Shown in pieces: positions 1 to 7,710 of a DNA stretch of 33,108 nucleotides. The notes under the pieces are model-generated. The model saw nothing but the letters and a program-made list of their open reading frames with translations. It was not told where the DNA came from and ran no database searches. The stretch spans positions 1 through 33,108 of the forward strand of contig SOJQ01000016.1 of NCBI GenBank assembly GCA_004376075.1, written 5' to 3'. The first letter of the stretch is position 1, and each line of letters begins with the position of its first letter. A program made the translations under genes and the position numbers. The DNA comes from Dehalococcoidia bacterium (GTDB lineage Bacteria > Chloroflexota > Dehalococcoidia > E44-bin15).

Positions 1-400
1 AGAAAGGCTCGGCAAAGCTGACATGAACGACCAACCCCCCCTCGAAGAAGCTGTTCACCCTGCTTTTGGTACGGTCGATGATTTGGTCTGGGATGACAAG
101 GTCCAGGGGGCAAATCTCTTCTTTCAAGCTCCCCACCGCACTAACAGAGATGATCCACTCCACACCTAAGGATTTCAGGGCATAGATATTGGCTCGGGAT
201 GGGAGTTCGGTGGGGCTGATGGGATGCCCCCTGCCGTGCCGGGGCAAAAAGGCGATCCTCATCCCTTCAAGATCGCCGATAATAATAGCGTCACTGGGCT
301 CGCCAAAGGGCGTCTTCACCCTAACCTCCTCGATATCGGTCATCCCCTCTATTTCGTAAAGGCCGCTGCCTCCAATGACCCCGATCTTTGCTTCAGGCAT
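1..400 (-). CDS. mtnP: S-methyl-5'-thioadenosine phosphorylase, 3' end outside the window
   Basis: This gene encodes the phosphorylase that splits methylthioadenosine (MTA) with phosphate into adenine and methylthioribose-1-phosphate. About 133 N-terminal residues are visible; the rest lies beyond position 1. The reading frame starts at the ATG ending at 400, behind a strong Shine-Dalgarno GAGGAGGA. The family signature GVIGGSGLY lies at residues 7-15, the phosphate-site motif LPRHGRGH at about 51-58, and a conserved S(A)VGSL stretch at about 89-94. It is the last visible gene of a minus-strand operon and starts 29 bases after the HgcAB-like gene. Its products feed MtnA (same operon) and, through adenine, the adenine deaminase and HPRT genes upstream. 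Some family members also accept adenosine or 5'-deoxyadenosine, so MTA specificity is inferred. Confidence 0.9.
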   Translation of the reverse strand, partial: MPEAKIGVIGGSGLYEIEGMTDIEEVRVKTPFGEPSDAIIIGDLEGMRIAFLPRHGRGHPISPTELPSRANIYALKSLGVEWIISVSAVGSLKEEICPLDLVIPDQIIDRTKSRVNSFFEGGLVVHVSFAEPF

Positions 401-429
401 TGGTTCCTCCTCTAAGTGAAGAATTTAGA

Positions 430-1515
430 TCACCTTCTTGCCCTCACAGAAATTGCCTCTGTTGGGCATTGAAGGATGCAAGCCCTACAGGCTACGCATT
501 CGCTATCAGGTTTTACCATTATGGCGATATTTTGGGATTCATCCATATCGTAGATTCCTTTGGGACAAACATCATAACATAATTCGCAGCCTATGCATTC
601 ACTTTGATCCAAGGTTATTTTTTCCTCTTTAATTCTTGCCCTTCCCTTGAAACTTACCGAACCAATTCTATGAATCCCAATCCTGTCGAGCAGGGGGTCG
701 AGATCGCTCCTATATAAGGGGGAGACACCGCTGAAATCGATCCCAATTAACAAGACGAATACCATTGCCCCGAGAAATAGATTGCGTATATAGGTGGAAC
801 CTCCTCCGAAAGGGAATAAGTAAATCAAAAGTCCTATTATAGCAAGGGCCTCATAGAAGAGAACTTTAGCCCATCCCGATTTGCCAGGAATATAGGGATA
901 AAAGGCGTACATCAGGAGGAGGAGAGACGAGCCAAGGATAATGAATTCCACCAACCACCCTCTCCAAAAAATGGCGAGGATCACTGCGATGGGGAGGAAG
1001 AAGGCCAGGGAAACCCCAATGCCAGCGTCCAACCTGTCCATCAGGTTGAACTTAACCTTTCGCATATCGTCACTCTTTTGAAACCCCTTTCTCACGTATT
1101 CAGGTATCTCCTTGGCATAAACTGGGCCGAACCTGGAGTGCCATCCAGTTGCCTCTTTTATTAGCTCTGTATCTACTCCGGGGGCTGATAGCTGAGGCAG
1201 TATCAGTGTCCGATGGTTAACACTTTCGCCGATTCCTGAGGTTTTGATAACCGAAACTATGGAGTGAGCGTTGAACATGCCGCCCATCGCAGCACACCAA
1301 ACGTTTGTGCCATTAGTTGGCGCCACTAAAAGGTGGCAGTCCAGATCCCTAAGATACTTCGATACCCTTTTCACCGTGAGCTGGAAATTGGAGGTTACGA
1401 AAACGGGGCTATCTTCTCTGGGGTTGCCAAAAGCCCGTAGCCCCGGTTCGGTGGACAAAGGGAAGAGTCTGAACAAGGTTCCTATTGTGGTTTTGAAGCC
1501 TTCCTTGACATTCAT
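430..1515 (-). CDS. HgcA-HgcB-like fused corrinoid/ferredoxin membrane protein
   Basis: This 361-residue protein joins, in one chain, the two parts of the mercury-methylation pair HgcA and HgcB. Residues 36-160 match the HgcA corrinoid domain: a cap-helix motif NVWCAA (71-76, candidate cobalt ligand Cys74), then LILPQLSAPGV (104-114) and RFGPVYAKEIPEY (128-140). Four hydrophobic segments follow (about 166-184, 187-206, 217-234, 243-261), and then IDFSGVSP (259-266), which resembles the post-membrane motif of HgcA. Residues 300-355 are a two-cluster ferredoxin with cysteines 307/310/313/317 and 340/343/346/350. Two differences from true HgcAB stand out: the cap helix reads NVWCAAMGG where HgcA has NVWCAAGK, and the C-terminal tail lacks the cysteines found at the end of HgcB. 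Fused homologues are known in some archaea and bacteria, and I recall the tested ones not methylating mercury. It overlaps the upstream methyltransferase by ATGA. The native substrate is unknown. Confidence 0.85.
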   Translation of the reverse strand: MNVKEGFKTTIGTLFRLFPLSTEPGLRAFGNPREDSPVFVTSNFQLTVKRVSKYLRDLDCHLLVAPTNGTNVWCAAMGGMFNAHSIVSVIKTSGIGESVNHRTLILPQLSAPGVDTELIKEATGWHSRFGPVYAKEIPEYVRKGFQKSDDMRKVKFNLMDRLDAGIGVSLAFFLPIAVILAIFWRGWLVEFIILGSSLLLLMYAFYPYIPGKSGWAKVLFYEALAIIGLLIYLFPFGGGSTYIRNLFLGAMVFVLLIGIDFSGVSPLYRSDLDPLLDRIGIHRIGSVSFKGRARIKEEKITLDQSECIGCELCYDVCPKGIYDMDESQNIAIMVKPDSECVACRACILQCPTEAISVRARR

Positions 1516-2177
1516 CTTTCAGCCTTTTTGGCGACAAAGAGCCCTAATGAACCGAGAAGGCTCCTCTTTGTAAAGATCATCCCAAATCCTGCATCAATGA
1601 TTGCCCTCTCAATTTCCCTTAGCTCCCTGGTGGTGGTCTGGGTGAAAACGTATGTTATGACTGCAAGGGGAATGCGCACAACCAAATATAAGCTTCTTTT
1701 CAACAATGAGTTGGGCTTTACTTCGTCGGCAATTATTAAAAGTCCACCGGGTTTCAGGACTCTGAAGGTCTGCCTAAGCACATATTTCTGTTCATCAGAA
1801 TATAGTTCACTGAAAACCAAGGTGCTCACAACCTTGTCAAATCTCTCATCCTCAAAAGCGCTGTCCATCTGGGTGGCGCCCATTTCCCTGAGCTCGATTT
1901 TTTCGCCCAGATGCCTTTCTTCGATCTTCCTCTGTGCTATGTTCAGCATTTGAGGAGAGATGTCGAAGCCAATAACGGAAGCGTCCCTCTCAGCGCACAA
2001 TATGGCCAGCGTTCCGGTGCCGCAGCCTACGTCGAGGACAGTATCTCCTGGGGAGATGTAATTTTCAGCGATCTCCTTTTTTAATCTGTTAATCCGCCCC
2101 AGGGAGAGCATGTTGATTCCGGCATCGTAGCGATGAGGAGCTGACTCCAGGATTTTCATAAATACATAGCTGCTCAC
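1512..2177 (-). CDS. class I SAM-dependent methyltransferase, probably corrinoid-protein-associated (CpaM-like)
   Basis: This 221-residue protein has a Rossmann-type methyltransferase fold. The SAM-binding motif [13 protein letters not shown], lies at about residues 47-58, an acidic ribose-binding segment VIGFDIS at about 68-74, and a post-motif LKPGGLL at about 141-147. The C-terminal third is hydrophobic (about 157-180) and may touch the membrane. The N-terminal stretch [11 protein letters not shown] is unlike ordinary UbiE proteins. I recall a family called corrinoid protein-associated methyltransferase (CpaM) found beside HgcAB-like fusions, and this protein fits by position and by that N-terminus. 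It overlaps mtnA upstream and the fused corrinoid protein downstream, each by ATGA, so the three are almost certainly translated together. The inferred role is methyl transfer from SAM involving the HgcA-like cobalt or its product. The substrate is not shown by sequence. Confidence 0.82.
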   Translation of the reverse strand: MSSYVFMKILESAPHRYDAGINMLSLGRINRLKKEIAENYISPGDTVLDVGCGTGTLAILCAERDASVIGFDISPQMLNIAQRKIEERHLGEKIELREMGATQMDSAFEDERFDKVVSTLVFSELYSDEQKYVLRQTFRVLKPGGLLIIADEVKPNSLLKRSLYLVVRIPLAVITYVFTQTTTRELREIERAIIDAGFGMIFTKRSLLGSLGLFVAKKAER

Positions 2178-3202
2178 CCCTGGAACACCTTCCTCAGCCT
2201 CTCCACATAGGGCTCGCGTATTATGCCCTTCTCGGTAATTATAGCAGATATGTAGCGATGGGGGGTGATGTCGAAGGCGGGATTGGCCACCCCAACCCCC
2301 ACCGGGGCGATGGGAACCCCACTAACATGGGTGACCTCCTCCGCCCCTCTCTCCTCGATGGGGATCTCATCCCCCGATGATAGAGAGAGGTCGATGCTGC
2401 TGGTAGGGGCGGCGACATAGAAGGGGACGCCATTTTCCCTGGCGAGGACCGCCAAATTATAGGTGCCGATCTTATTGGCGACATCGCCATTTGCCGCTAT
2501 CCTGTCGGCGCCCACAATGACGCAGTCGATCCTCCCCCTCGATAGGAAATGACCGGTCATGGTGTCGGCGATGAGGGTGAAGGGGATGCCATATTGCGCT
2601 AATTCCCAGGTGGTGAGTCTTGCCCCCTGAAGAAGGGGGCGGGTTTCGCTGACGAAGACGTGGACTGCCTTGCTCTGCTCCTTCGCCGCCCTGATCACCC
2701 CCAGCGCGGTGCCGTAGCCCGCCGTTGCCAGAGCACCGGTGTTGCAATGGGTCATTATAGTAAAGCCATCCCTTATCAACTCGGCACCATATGTGCTGAG
2801 CTTCCTATTTGCCGCCTCGTTCTCCTCCTCCAGCTTTTTTGCCTCAGCAAGGAGCGCCTCCTTTATCCGGGCCACATCCTCACCAGCCTCAGCCACCCGA
2901 TTCATCCTCTCCAGAGCTTTGAAGAGGTTGACTGCGGTGGGTCTGGTAGCGGACAGGGTTTCCGAAACGGGGCGAAGTTTGGCCGTGAACTCCTCTTTTG
3001 AGGCTGCCTCGATCCCTTGAGCCCCCAAAGCCATCCCGTAGGCAGCAGCGATGCCAATGGCTGGCGCCCCCCGGATTTGCATCTCCTTGATCGCCGATGC
3101 CACCTCTCGGTAGTCATCAAGTTCTAAGAAGACCATCTCCCAGGGCAGCCTGGTCTGATCGATAAGCCTGATTTTGCCCGAAACCCACTCGATGGCTTTC
3201 AT
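2174..3202 (-). CDS. mtnA: methylthioribose-1-phosphate isomerase
   Basis: MtnA converts methylthioribose-1-phosphate, the sugar product of MtnP, to methylthioribulose-1-phosphate. The 342 residues match the usual family length. Visible motifs are [13 protein letters not shown] (44-56), RPTAVNLF (86-93), the catalytic-cysteine segment [15 protein letters not shown] (150-164) and [19 protein letters not shown] (about 230-248), which holds the catalytic aspartate. The fold is shared with the eIF2B-alpha family, but the HCNTG motif favours MtnA. It is the first gene of its operon. The ATG ending at 3202 has no clear Shine-Dalgarno sequence and follows a terminator-like hairpin by about 13 bases. 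Later steps of methionine salvage (MtnB, MtnC, MtnD or an aldolase shunt) are not in the window. Confidence 0.93.
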   Translation of the reverse strand: MKAIEWVSGKIRLIDQTRLPWEMVFLELDDYREVASAIKEMQIRGAPAIGIAAAYGMALGAQGIEAASKEEFTAKLRPVSETLSATRPTAVNLFKALERMNRVAEAGEDVARIKEALLAEAKKLEEENEAANRKLSTYGAELIRDGFTIMTHCNTGALATAGYGTALGVIRAAKEQSKAVHVFVSETRPLLQGARLTTWELAQYGIPFTLIADTMTGHFLSRGRIDCVIVGADRIAANGDVANKIGTYNLAVLARENGVPFYVAAPTSSIDLSLSSGDEIPIEERGAEEVTHVSGVPIAPVGVGVANPAFDITPHRYISAIITEKGIIREPYVERLRKVFQG

Positions 3203-3215
3203 TTTTCAGCGCAAT

Positions 3216-3240
3216 AAAAAGCTTCTCACCTGCGAGAAGC
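3216..3240 (-). terminator. terminator-like hairpin in the mtnA leader (possible attenuator)
   Basis: On the minus strand a perfect 7-bp stem (GCTTCTC / GAGAAGC) with a 6-base loop is followed at once by TTTTT, the form of an intrinsic terminator. It could end the upstream hpt-ade transcript. However, a good promoter lies between ade and this hairpin, so transcripts started there would also meet it before mtnA. It may therefore act as an attenuator, or be a weak structure that is mostly read through. Confidence 0.6.
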
Positions 3241-3268
3241 ACCTTCCACATCATATGGGGTATCAGCA

Positions 3269-3298
3269 ATCTTAACCCAGATTCGGACGGGTTGTCAA
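3269..3298 (-). promoter_or_regulatory. sigma70-type promoter for the mtnA operon
   Basis: On the minus strand a perfect -35 TTGACA (3293-3298) is followed after 18 bases by TAAGAT (3269-3274). Transcription would start near 3262 and give a leader of about 60 bases containing the hairpin at 3221-3240. It sits in the only non-coding gap between ade and mtnA. Confidence 0.7.
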
Positions 3299-3306
3299 GG
3301 CAGGTC

Positions 3307-5007
3307 TTAATGGAGCAGCTTAAAGGCCAACACATCTACCAGCCCCAGGTCGGTGAGTCTCAGCTCGGGGATCACGGGGAGGGCGAGGAAGGAGAGGGTG
3401 GCAAAGGGGGAGGATAGCTTGCATCCTAACTTTGAGGCGATGCCTTGGAGGTTTTCAAACCTATCCACCACCGCTTCCAGAGGTTCCTCAGATAGGAGGC
3501 CGGCGATGGGTAAGGCTAAAGCACCTACCACTTGCCCATCGGCAGCGACCACCAGTCCACCCTGAAGTTTTTCGACCTCCCCGATGGCAAGGTATATATC
3601 GCTATCCGTTGTGCCCACAGCGATAATGTTGTGGGAATCGTGGGCGATGGAGGAGGCCATCGCTCCTCTCTTTAGCCCAAAGCCTTTTACCAGCCCGAGG
3701 CCAATGTTTCCCGTGGCCTTATGCCTCTCCACTACCACCAGCTTTAGGATGTCCCTCTCCACATCGGGAACCACAAAGCCGTCGCCAATCTTCACCTTTT
3801 CCTCGCTCTTCCTGGTGATTATCTGGTCGGGGACGACCTCGATAACGGGATAAGCCTCCCTTCTTGCTGGCATCTTCAGCGCTTCTATATCGAAGGGCTT
3901 AACATTTACGGTGCGAGTCATCTCTTTATCCTCTACCACCAAGGGCGAAAAAAGAGGCTTGCCCTTCTCTGCTACCAGCTCTCCGCGGTAAAAAACCATC
4001 TCCACTTCAAAGGTGGAGAGATCGCTTAACACTAGGAGATTGGCAAGATAGCCCGGTGCTATGGCACCAAGGCCGTGGAGCCTGAAGTACTCGGCGGCAT
4101 TGATTGTGGCCATCTGGATAGCGCGAACAGGATCCAGTCCCAGCCTGATCGCCTTTCTCACCACAGCGTCGATATCGCCGTCCCTTAGCAGGTCGGCGCA
4201 GCTTCGGTCATCGACAACGAAAAGGCATCTCTTGTAGGTCTTATCGGTAACCAGGGGGAGCAGTGCCTCCAGATTCTTCTCCGAGGAGCCCTCCCGAATC
4301 ATCACATACATGCCCCGCCTCAATTTCTCTCTCGCCTCCTCCAGGGATGTCGATTCGTGGTCGGAGAGGATGCCACAGGCGAGGTAGGCATTGAGCTCCT
4401 TCCCCCTTAGCCCGGGGGCATGCCCATCGATCACCCTACCCCTTGAGGCGGCGAGCTTGGCCAGGACCTCCTTATCGGCGGCCAGCACGCCGGGGAAGTT
4501 CATCACCTCCCCCAGCCCGATGGTATTCTCCCAGGATAGGGCAGCTTCAACATCTTTCGCTGTCCATTTGGCTCCCGAGGTTTCCAGAGGGGTGGCGGGG
4601 ACGCAGGAGGGGACCATGAAATATAGGTCTAGGGGCAAAGGCTGGGCAGCGTTAATCATGTATTTTACGCCCGCCATTCCCCTGACATTGGCGATCTCAT
4701 GAAGGTCTGTTACTACAGCCGAGGTTCCACGGGGCACCACCGCCCTGGCATACTGGGAAACATGGAGCATCGAGCTTTCCAGGTGAATATGGCCGTTGAT
4801 CAGGCCGGGGGAGAGATATTTCCCCTTGAGGTCGATCACCCGCTGACCCTGCTCATAGTCACCAACCCCAGCGACCATCTCCCCATAGATGGCCACATTG
4901 CCCTGCTCTATGTCGCCAGTGAAGGTGTTCACTATCCTGGCATTGGCCAGAATCAGGTCCGCGGTGGCCTCACCCTTTGCTACTGAGATCAATCCTTTAA
5001 TGCCCAT
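3307..5007 (-). CDS. ade: adenine deaminase
   Basis: This amidohydrolase-superfamily enzyme deaminates adenine to hypoxanthine. It has about 566 residues, close to the usual bacterial adenine deaminase length. The N-terminal metal motif GHIHLESS sits near residues 72-79, followed by TDLHEIANV and by VPSCVPATPLETSGA. A second metal-binding region SDHESTS lies near residue 235, and a C-terminal domain has SIAHDSHNIIAVG. I chose the ATG ending at 5007 because GAGG lies 7 bases upstream; a TTG two codons earlier is too close to it. It follows hpt after two bases, so the pair is one transcription unit. Adenine released by the nearby MtnP is a likely substrate. Confidence 0.93.
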   Translation of the reverse strand: MGIKGLISVAKGEATADLILANARIVNTFTGDIEQGNVAIYGEMVAGVGDYEQGQRVIDLKGKYLSPGLINGHIHLESSMLHVSQYARAVVPRGTSAVVTDLHEIANVRGMAGVKYMINAAQPLPLDLYFMVPSCVPATPLETSGAKWTAKDVEAALSWENTIGLGEVMNFPGVLAADKEVLAKLAASRGRVIDGHAPGLRGKELNAYLACGILSDHESTSLEEAREKLRRGMYVMIREGSSEKNLEALLPLVTDKTYKRCLFVVDDRSCADLLRDGDIDAVVRKAIRLGLDPVRAIQMATINAAEYFRLHGLGAIAPGYLANLLVLSDLSTFEVEMVFYRGELVAEKGKPLFSPLVVEDKEMTRTVNVKPFDIEALKMPARREAYPVIEVVPDQIITRKSEEKVKIGDGFVVPDVERDILKLVVVERHKATGNIGLGLVKGFGLKRGAMASSIAHDSHNIIAVGTTDSDIYLAIGEVEKLQGGLVVAADGQVVGALALPIAGLLSEEPLEAVVDRFENLQGIASKLGCKLSSPFATLSFLALPVIPELRLTDLGLVDVLAFKLLH

Positions 5008-5009
5008 TT

Positions 5010-5537
5010 TCAATCCTCTATGAAACGAAGATCAGGCAGGTGGCGAAACCTCTCATCATAGTCGAGGCCATAGCCCACCACAAACCTGTCGGGGATGGTG
5101 AAACCCAGGTAATCGATGGGAACATGAACCTTCCTTCGCGAGGGCTTATCAAAGAGGGCGCATAGCTTTAGGGAGGAGGGCTTCTTCTTCTTAAGATAAT
5201 CGATGAAATAGCCCACGGTGATTCCAGTATCCACGATGTCCTCGATAACCAGCACATCTCTCCCCTTTACCTTGGAGCGGAGCCCCTGCACCACCTTGAT
5301 CTCCCCCGAGGTTACCCTGGCGGAACCGTAGCTTGAGAGCGCCACGAAGTCTATCTCCACGGGGATCTCGAGAAGGCGAATAAGATCGGCCATGAAGACG
5401 AAGGAGCCCTTAAGGATGCCTAGGAGAAGGGGGTGCTTCCCTCGGTAATCCCTGTTGATCTCTTGGGCAAGCCTGGCCACCCCCCCTCTTATCTCCTCTT
5501 TAGTGAGCAGGACTTTCAGTTGCTCAGGAGCGGTCAA
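5010..5537 (-). CDS. hpt: hypoxanthine phosphoribosyltransferase
   Basis: This enzyme joins hypoxanthine (or guanine) to PRPP to make IMP or GMP. The 175 residues match the family. The PRPP-binding motif VLVIEDIVDTGITVGYF lies at about 94-110, a PPi loop KGSFVFMADL at about 44-53, and FTIPDRFVVGYGLDYDERFRH in the C-terminal part forms the purine-binding hood. The start codon appears to be TTG ending at 5537, supported by AAGGA 6 bases upstream. With ade directly downstream, the two genes convert adenine to IMP and complete purine recovery from MTA. Confidence 0.93.
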   Translation of the reverse strand: MTAPEQLKVLLTKEEIRGGVARLAQEINRDYRGKHPLLLGILKGSFVFMADLIRLLEIPVEIDFVALSSYGSARVTSGEIKVVQGLRSKVKGRDVLVIEDIVDTGITVGYFIDYLKKKKPSSLKLCALFDKPSRRKVHVPIDYLGFTIPDRFVVGYGLDYDERFRHLPDLRFIED

Positions 5538-5554
5538 GGGGCTTCCTTTTAATG

Positions 5555-5830
5555 CTAATTTTGCTCAGGGGGAGGAAGGTCCATCATCTCGAAGGCGGGG
5601 CAGACCTCATCAGCGCTCGCTGCGGGGAAGACGCAGTGATCGAGGTGCATCCCAGCGAACGAGCCGGGCCGCTCATTTTCCTCCACATCGCACCAGTGGT
5701 CGAAGTAGTCATCCTCCTCGGAGTAATCGCCTATTAGGTGGTGCTTGCAGCTGTTACAGCGCCCCGGGCGAATGTAAATCGATATTCTTTCGCCTTCGAT
5801 GCCATCTTCCTGATTTTTATCTGCGCCCAT
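5555..5830 (-). CDS. small Cys/His-rich hypothetical protein
   Basis: This is a 91-residue acidic protein that I do not recognise. It has a CNSCKHH motif (about 25-31), then single cysteines in HWCDVEE, DHCVFP and VCPAFE, so five cysteines plus several histidines could bind zinc or iron. There is no signal peptide or membrane segment. It fills the gap between btuD (ending 30 bases upstream of its start) and hpt (17 bases downstream), so it lies in line with both on the minus strand. No clear Shine-Dalgarno sequence precedes the ATG. The gene-sized gap and tight spacing argue that it is real. Confidence 0.6.
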   Translation of the reverse strand: MGADKNQEDGIEGERISIYIRPGRCNSCKHHLIGDYSEEDDYFDHWCDVEENERPGSFAGMHLDHCVFPAASADEVCPAFEMMDLPPPEQN

Positions 5831-5859
5831 TATATTTCGAGGGCTGCCCTTTGTCTAGC

Positions 5860-6645
5860 CTAGGTCCTCTTTGGAGTAATAACGATGTGGGGTGCCTTCA
5901 TTGAGGGATGCTGCATCACCTGCACTGAGGCGGAGAAGACCTCTTTTATGGTTCCCTCGGTGAGGACATCACTGGGGGGGCCATCGGCGAAGATACGCCC
6001 CTCCTTGAGGAGAATGAGTCTGTCGAAGTAAAGGGCGGCTAGATTCAGGTCATGCATCGCCCCGATAACGGTGATCCCTTGCTCCCGGTTGAGGCCTTTC
6101 ACCAGGTCGAGGATCTCCACCTGATGATTGATGTCCAGATGCGCTGTGGGCTCGTCGAGGAGGAGCAGCTTCGGCTCCTGGGCTAGCGCCATGGCCAGGA
6201 TTCCCTTCTGGCGCTCCCCTCCGCTGAGCTCGTTAAAGAAGCGCTGCCCCAGTTCTCTTATGCCGATAAGCTCCATGGAGTTCTGCACTGCTTTATAGTC
6301 CCCTTCCTCCTCGTTGGAGAAGGCTTTGAGGAAGGGGGTCCTTCCCAGTAGCACTACCTCCCTTAGCGTGAAGGCAAAGGGCATGTGGAACTGCTGGGGA
6401 ACCACGGCCACCCTTTGCGCCACCTCCCTTCGTTTTAGCCCTCTCAGGCTTGAGCCATCCAAATGGATCTCCCCCTCCGTGGGGCGGAGCACCCCGCTGA
6501 AAAGCTTAATCAGGGTGGTCTTACCCGAGCCGTTGGGTCCGAGGAGGGCCACCATCTCGCCCCTTTCTATTGCCAGATCGATGTCATGCAATACAGGAAC
6601 GTCAATATAGGAGAAGGAAACATGGCTAAGGCTAAGCTTGATCAT
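5860..6645 (-). CDS. btuD: corrinoid ABC transporter ATP-binding protein
   Basis: This is the ATPase of a type II (FecCD/BtuCD) importer, 261 residues. Walker A GPNGSGKTT lies at about 36-44, the Q-loop at VVPQQ, the signature LSGGERQ at about 140-146, Walker B LLLLDEPTAHLD at about 160-171, and the H-loop at AMHDLN. It follows the permease gene through a TAATG stop/start overlap. Family alone cannot separate cobalamin from siderophore import; the position inside a cobalamin-salvage operon headed by a B12 riboswitch and btuF makes corrinoid import the strong inference. It is the last gene of the riboswitch operon, unless the run continues into the small gene and hpt-ade downstream. Confidence 0.9.
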   Translation of the reverse strand: MIKLSLSHVSFSYIDVPVLHDIDLAIERGEMVALLGPNGSGKTTLIKLFSGVLRPTEGEIHLDGSSLRGLKRREVAQRVAVVPQQFHMPFAFTLREVVLLGRTPFLKAFSNEEEGDYKAVQNSMELIGIRELGQRFFNELSGGERQKGILAMALAQEPKLLLLDEPTAHLDINHQVEILDLVKGLNREQGITVIGAMHDLNLAALYFDRLILLKEGRIFADGPPSDVLTEGTIKEVFSASVQVMQHPSMKAPHIVITPKRT

Positions 6646-7703
6646 TAGAAGGCGTACTCCCTCCTTGTTCTCCTCAACAGATAGATAAAGAAGGGGGCAC
6701 CGATAAGGGCGGTAAGAATGCCCACCGGTATCTCCATAGGGGCAAGCATGGTGCGGGCGAGAAGGTCGGCGACGACCAGGAAAGCGCCGCCTGAGAGCGC
6801 CGCGGCGGGCAAGAGGAGGCGATGGTCCGGTCCCAGCACCAGGCGCACCGCATGGGGCACCACCAGCCCCACAAAGCCCACCAGCCCGCTAAGGGAGACG
6901 GCTCCGCCGGTGAGCAGAGAGCCCAAGCCAAGGATGGTAAGCTTGTCTCGCTCCACATCGACCCCCAGATATGCGGCACCCTCCTCTCCTAAGGAGAAGG
7001 CATTGAGGCGAAAGGCGAAGAAACGGGCCACTACGATCCCCCCAATAATCATGGGGGCGATGATTGCTATTTGGCTCCAGTCGCTTACCCAGATACCCCC
7101 CATAAGAAAGGACCATATCGAGTGCAGTCTAAGTTGCAGCCTGTCGCTCATTGTTATCAGGAAGCTCATCGCTGCTATTAGCATGGCGCTTACGGCAAAT
7201 CCGGCGAGGAGCATGCTTATGATAGGGGTCTTGCCCCCAACTCGAGCCAGGTTATAGACGAGGAGGACGGCAACCAGGGCACCGAAGAAGGCGGCAATAG
7301 GTACCAGCCCAAAGCCCAAAAAGGCGAAGCTCACCGGCAACATCATCGCCAATGTCGCCCCGAAGGCCCCCCCGGCGGAGGTGCCGATAATGTAGGGATC
7401 GGCCAGCGGATTTCTCAGTAGCCCCTGGAAGAGCACCCCTGCCGCTGCCAGTGCTGCCCCCACCAATGCCCCTGCCACCACCCGAGGCAGCCTGATCTGG
7501 AAGAGAATGGTCTCATCGGTTGCCTGCCAGGTTGCGGGAAAATGGGTGAAGGCTACCTTGTTTAGGGTCATCTTCACTATGTCTAGCGGGGAGATAGATA
7601 CAGCCCCGAAGGCGGCAGCGACGAGCAGGCACACGATGAGGATGCCTATGAGAGAGCCGAGGATGAGCACCGTGCGCTGATTGCTTTTTAACCTGGCAAG
7701 CAT
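6645..7703 (-). CDS. btuC: corrinoid ABC transporter permease (FecCD family)
   Basis: This 352-residue membrane protein has about ten hydrophobic segments, starting with one at residues 12-35. Family landmarks include RLPRVVAGALVGAALAAAG (about 73-91), FQGLLRNPLADPYIIGTSAG (about 93-112) and, near the C-terminus, GLVGFVGLVVPHAVRLVLG followed by DHRLLLPAAALSGG. The last segments hold the cytoplasmic coupling helix that contacts BtuD. The gene starts 7 bases after cobQ and overlaps btuD by one base. With BtuF (same operon, ten genes away in order) it forms a complete importer. Confidence 0.92.
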   Translation of the reverse strand: MLARLKSNQRTVLILGSLIGILIVCLLVAAAFGAVSISPLDIVKMTLNKVAFTHFPATWQATDETILFQIRLPRVVAGALVGAALAAAGVLFQGLLRNPLADPYIIGTSAGGAFGATLAMMLPVSFAFLGFGLVPIAAFFGALVAVLLVYNLARVGGKTPIISMLLAGFAVSAMLIAAMSFLITMSDRLQLRLHSIWSFLMGGIWVSDWSQIAIIAPMIIGGIVVARFFAFRLNAFSLGEEGAAYLGVDVERDKLTILGLGSLLTGGAVSLSGLVGFVGLVVPHAVRLVLGPDHRLLLPAAALSGGAFLVVADLLARTMLAPMEIPVGILTALIGAPFFIYLLRRTRREYAF

Positions 7704-7710
7704 AATAAGC

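Noticed and set aside
430-1515. Naming the fused protein a mercury methylase (hgcA/hgcB)
   Set aside because: The cap helix differs after WCAA and the HgcB tail cysteines are missing; homology alone does not support mercury methylation.
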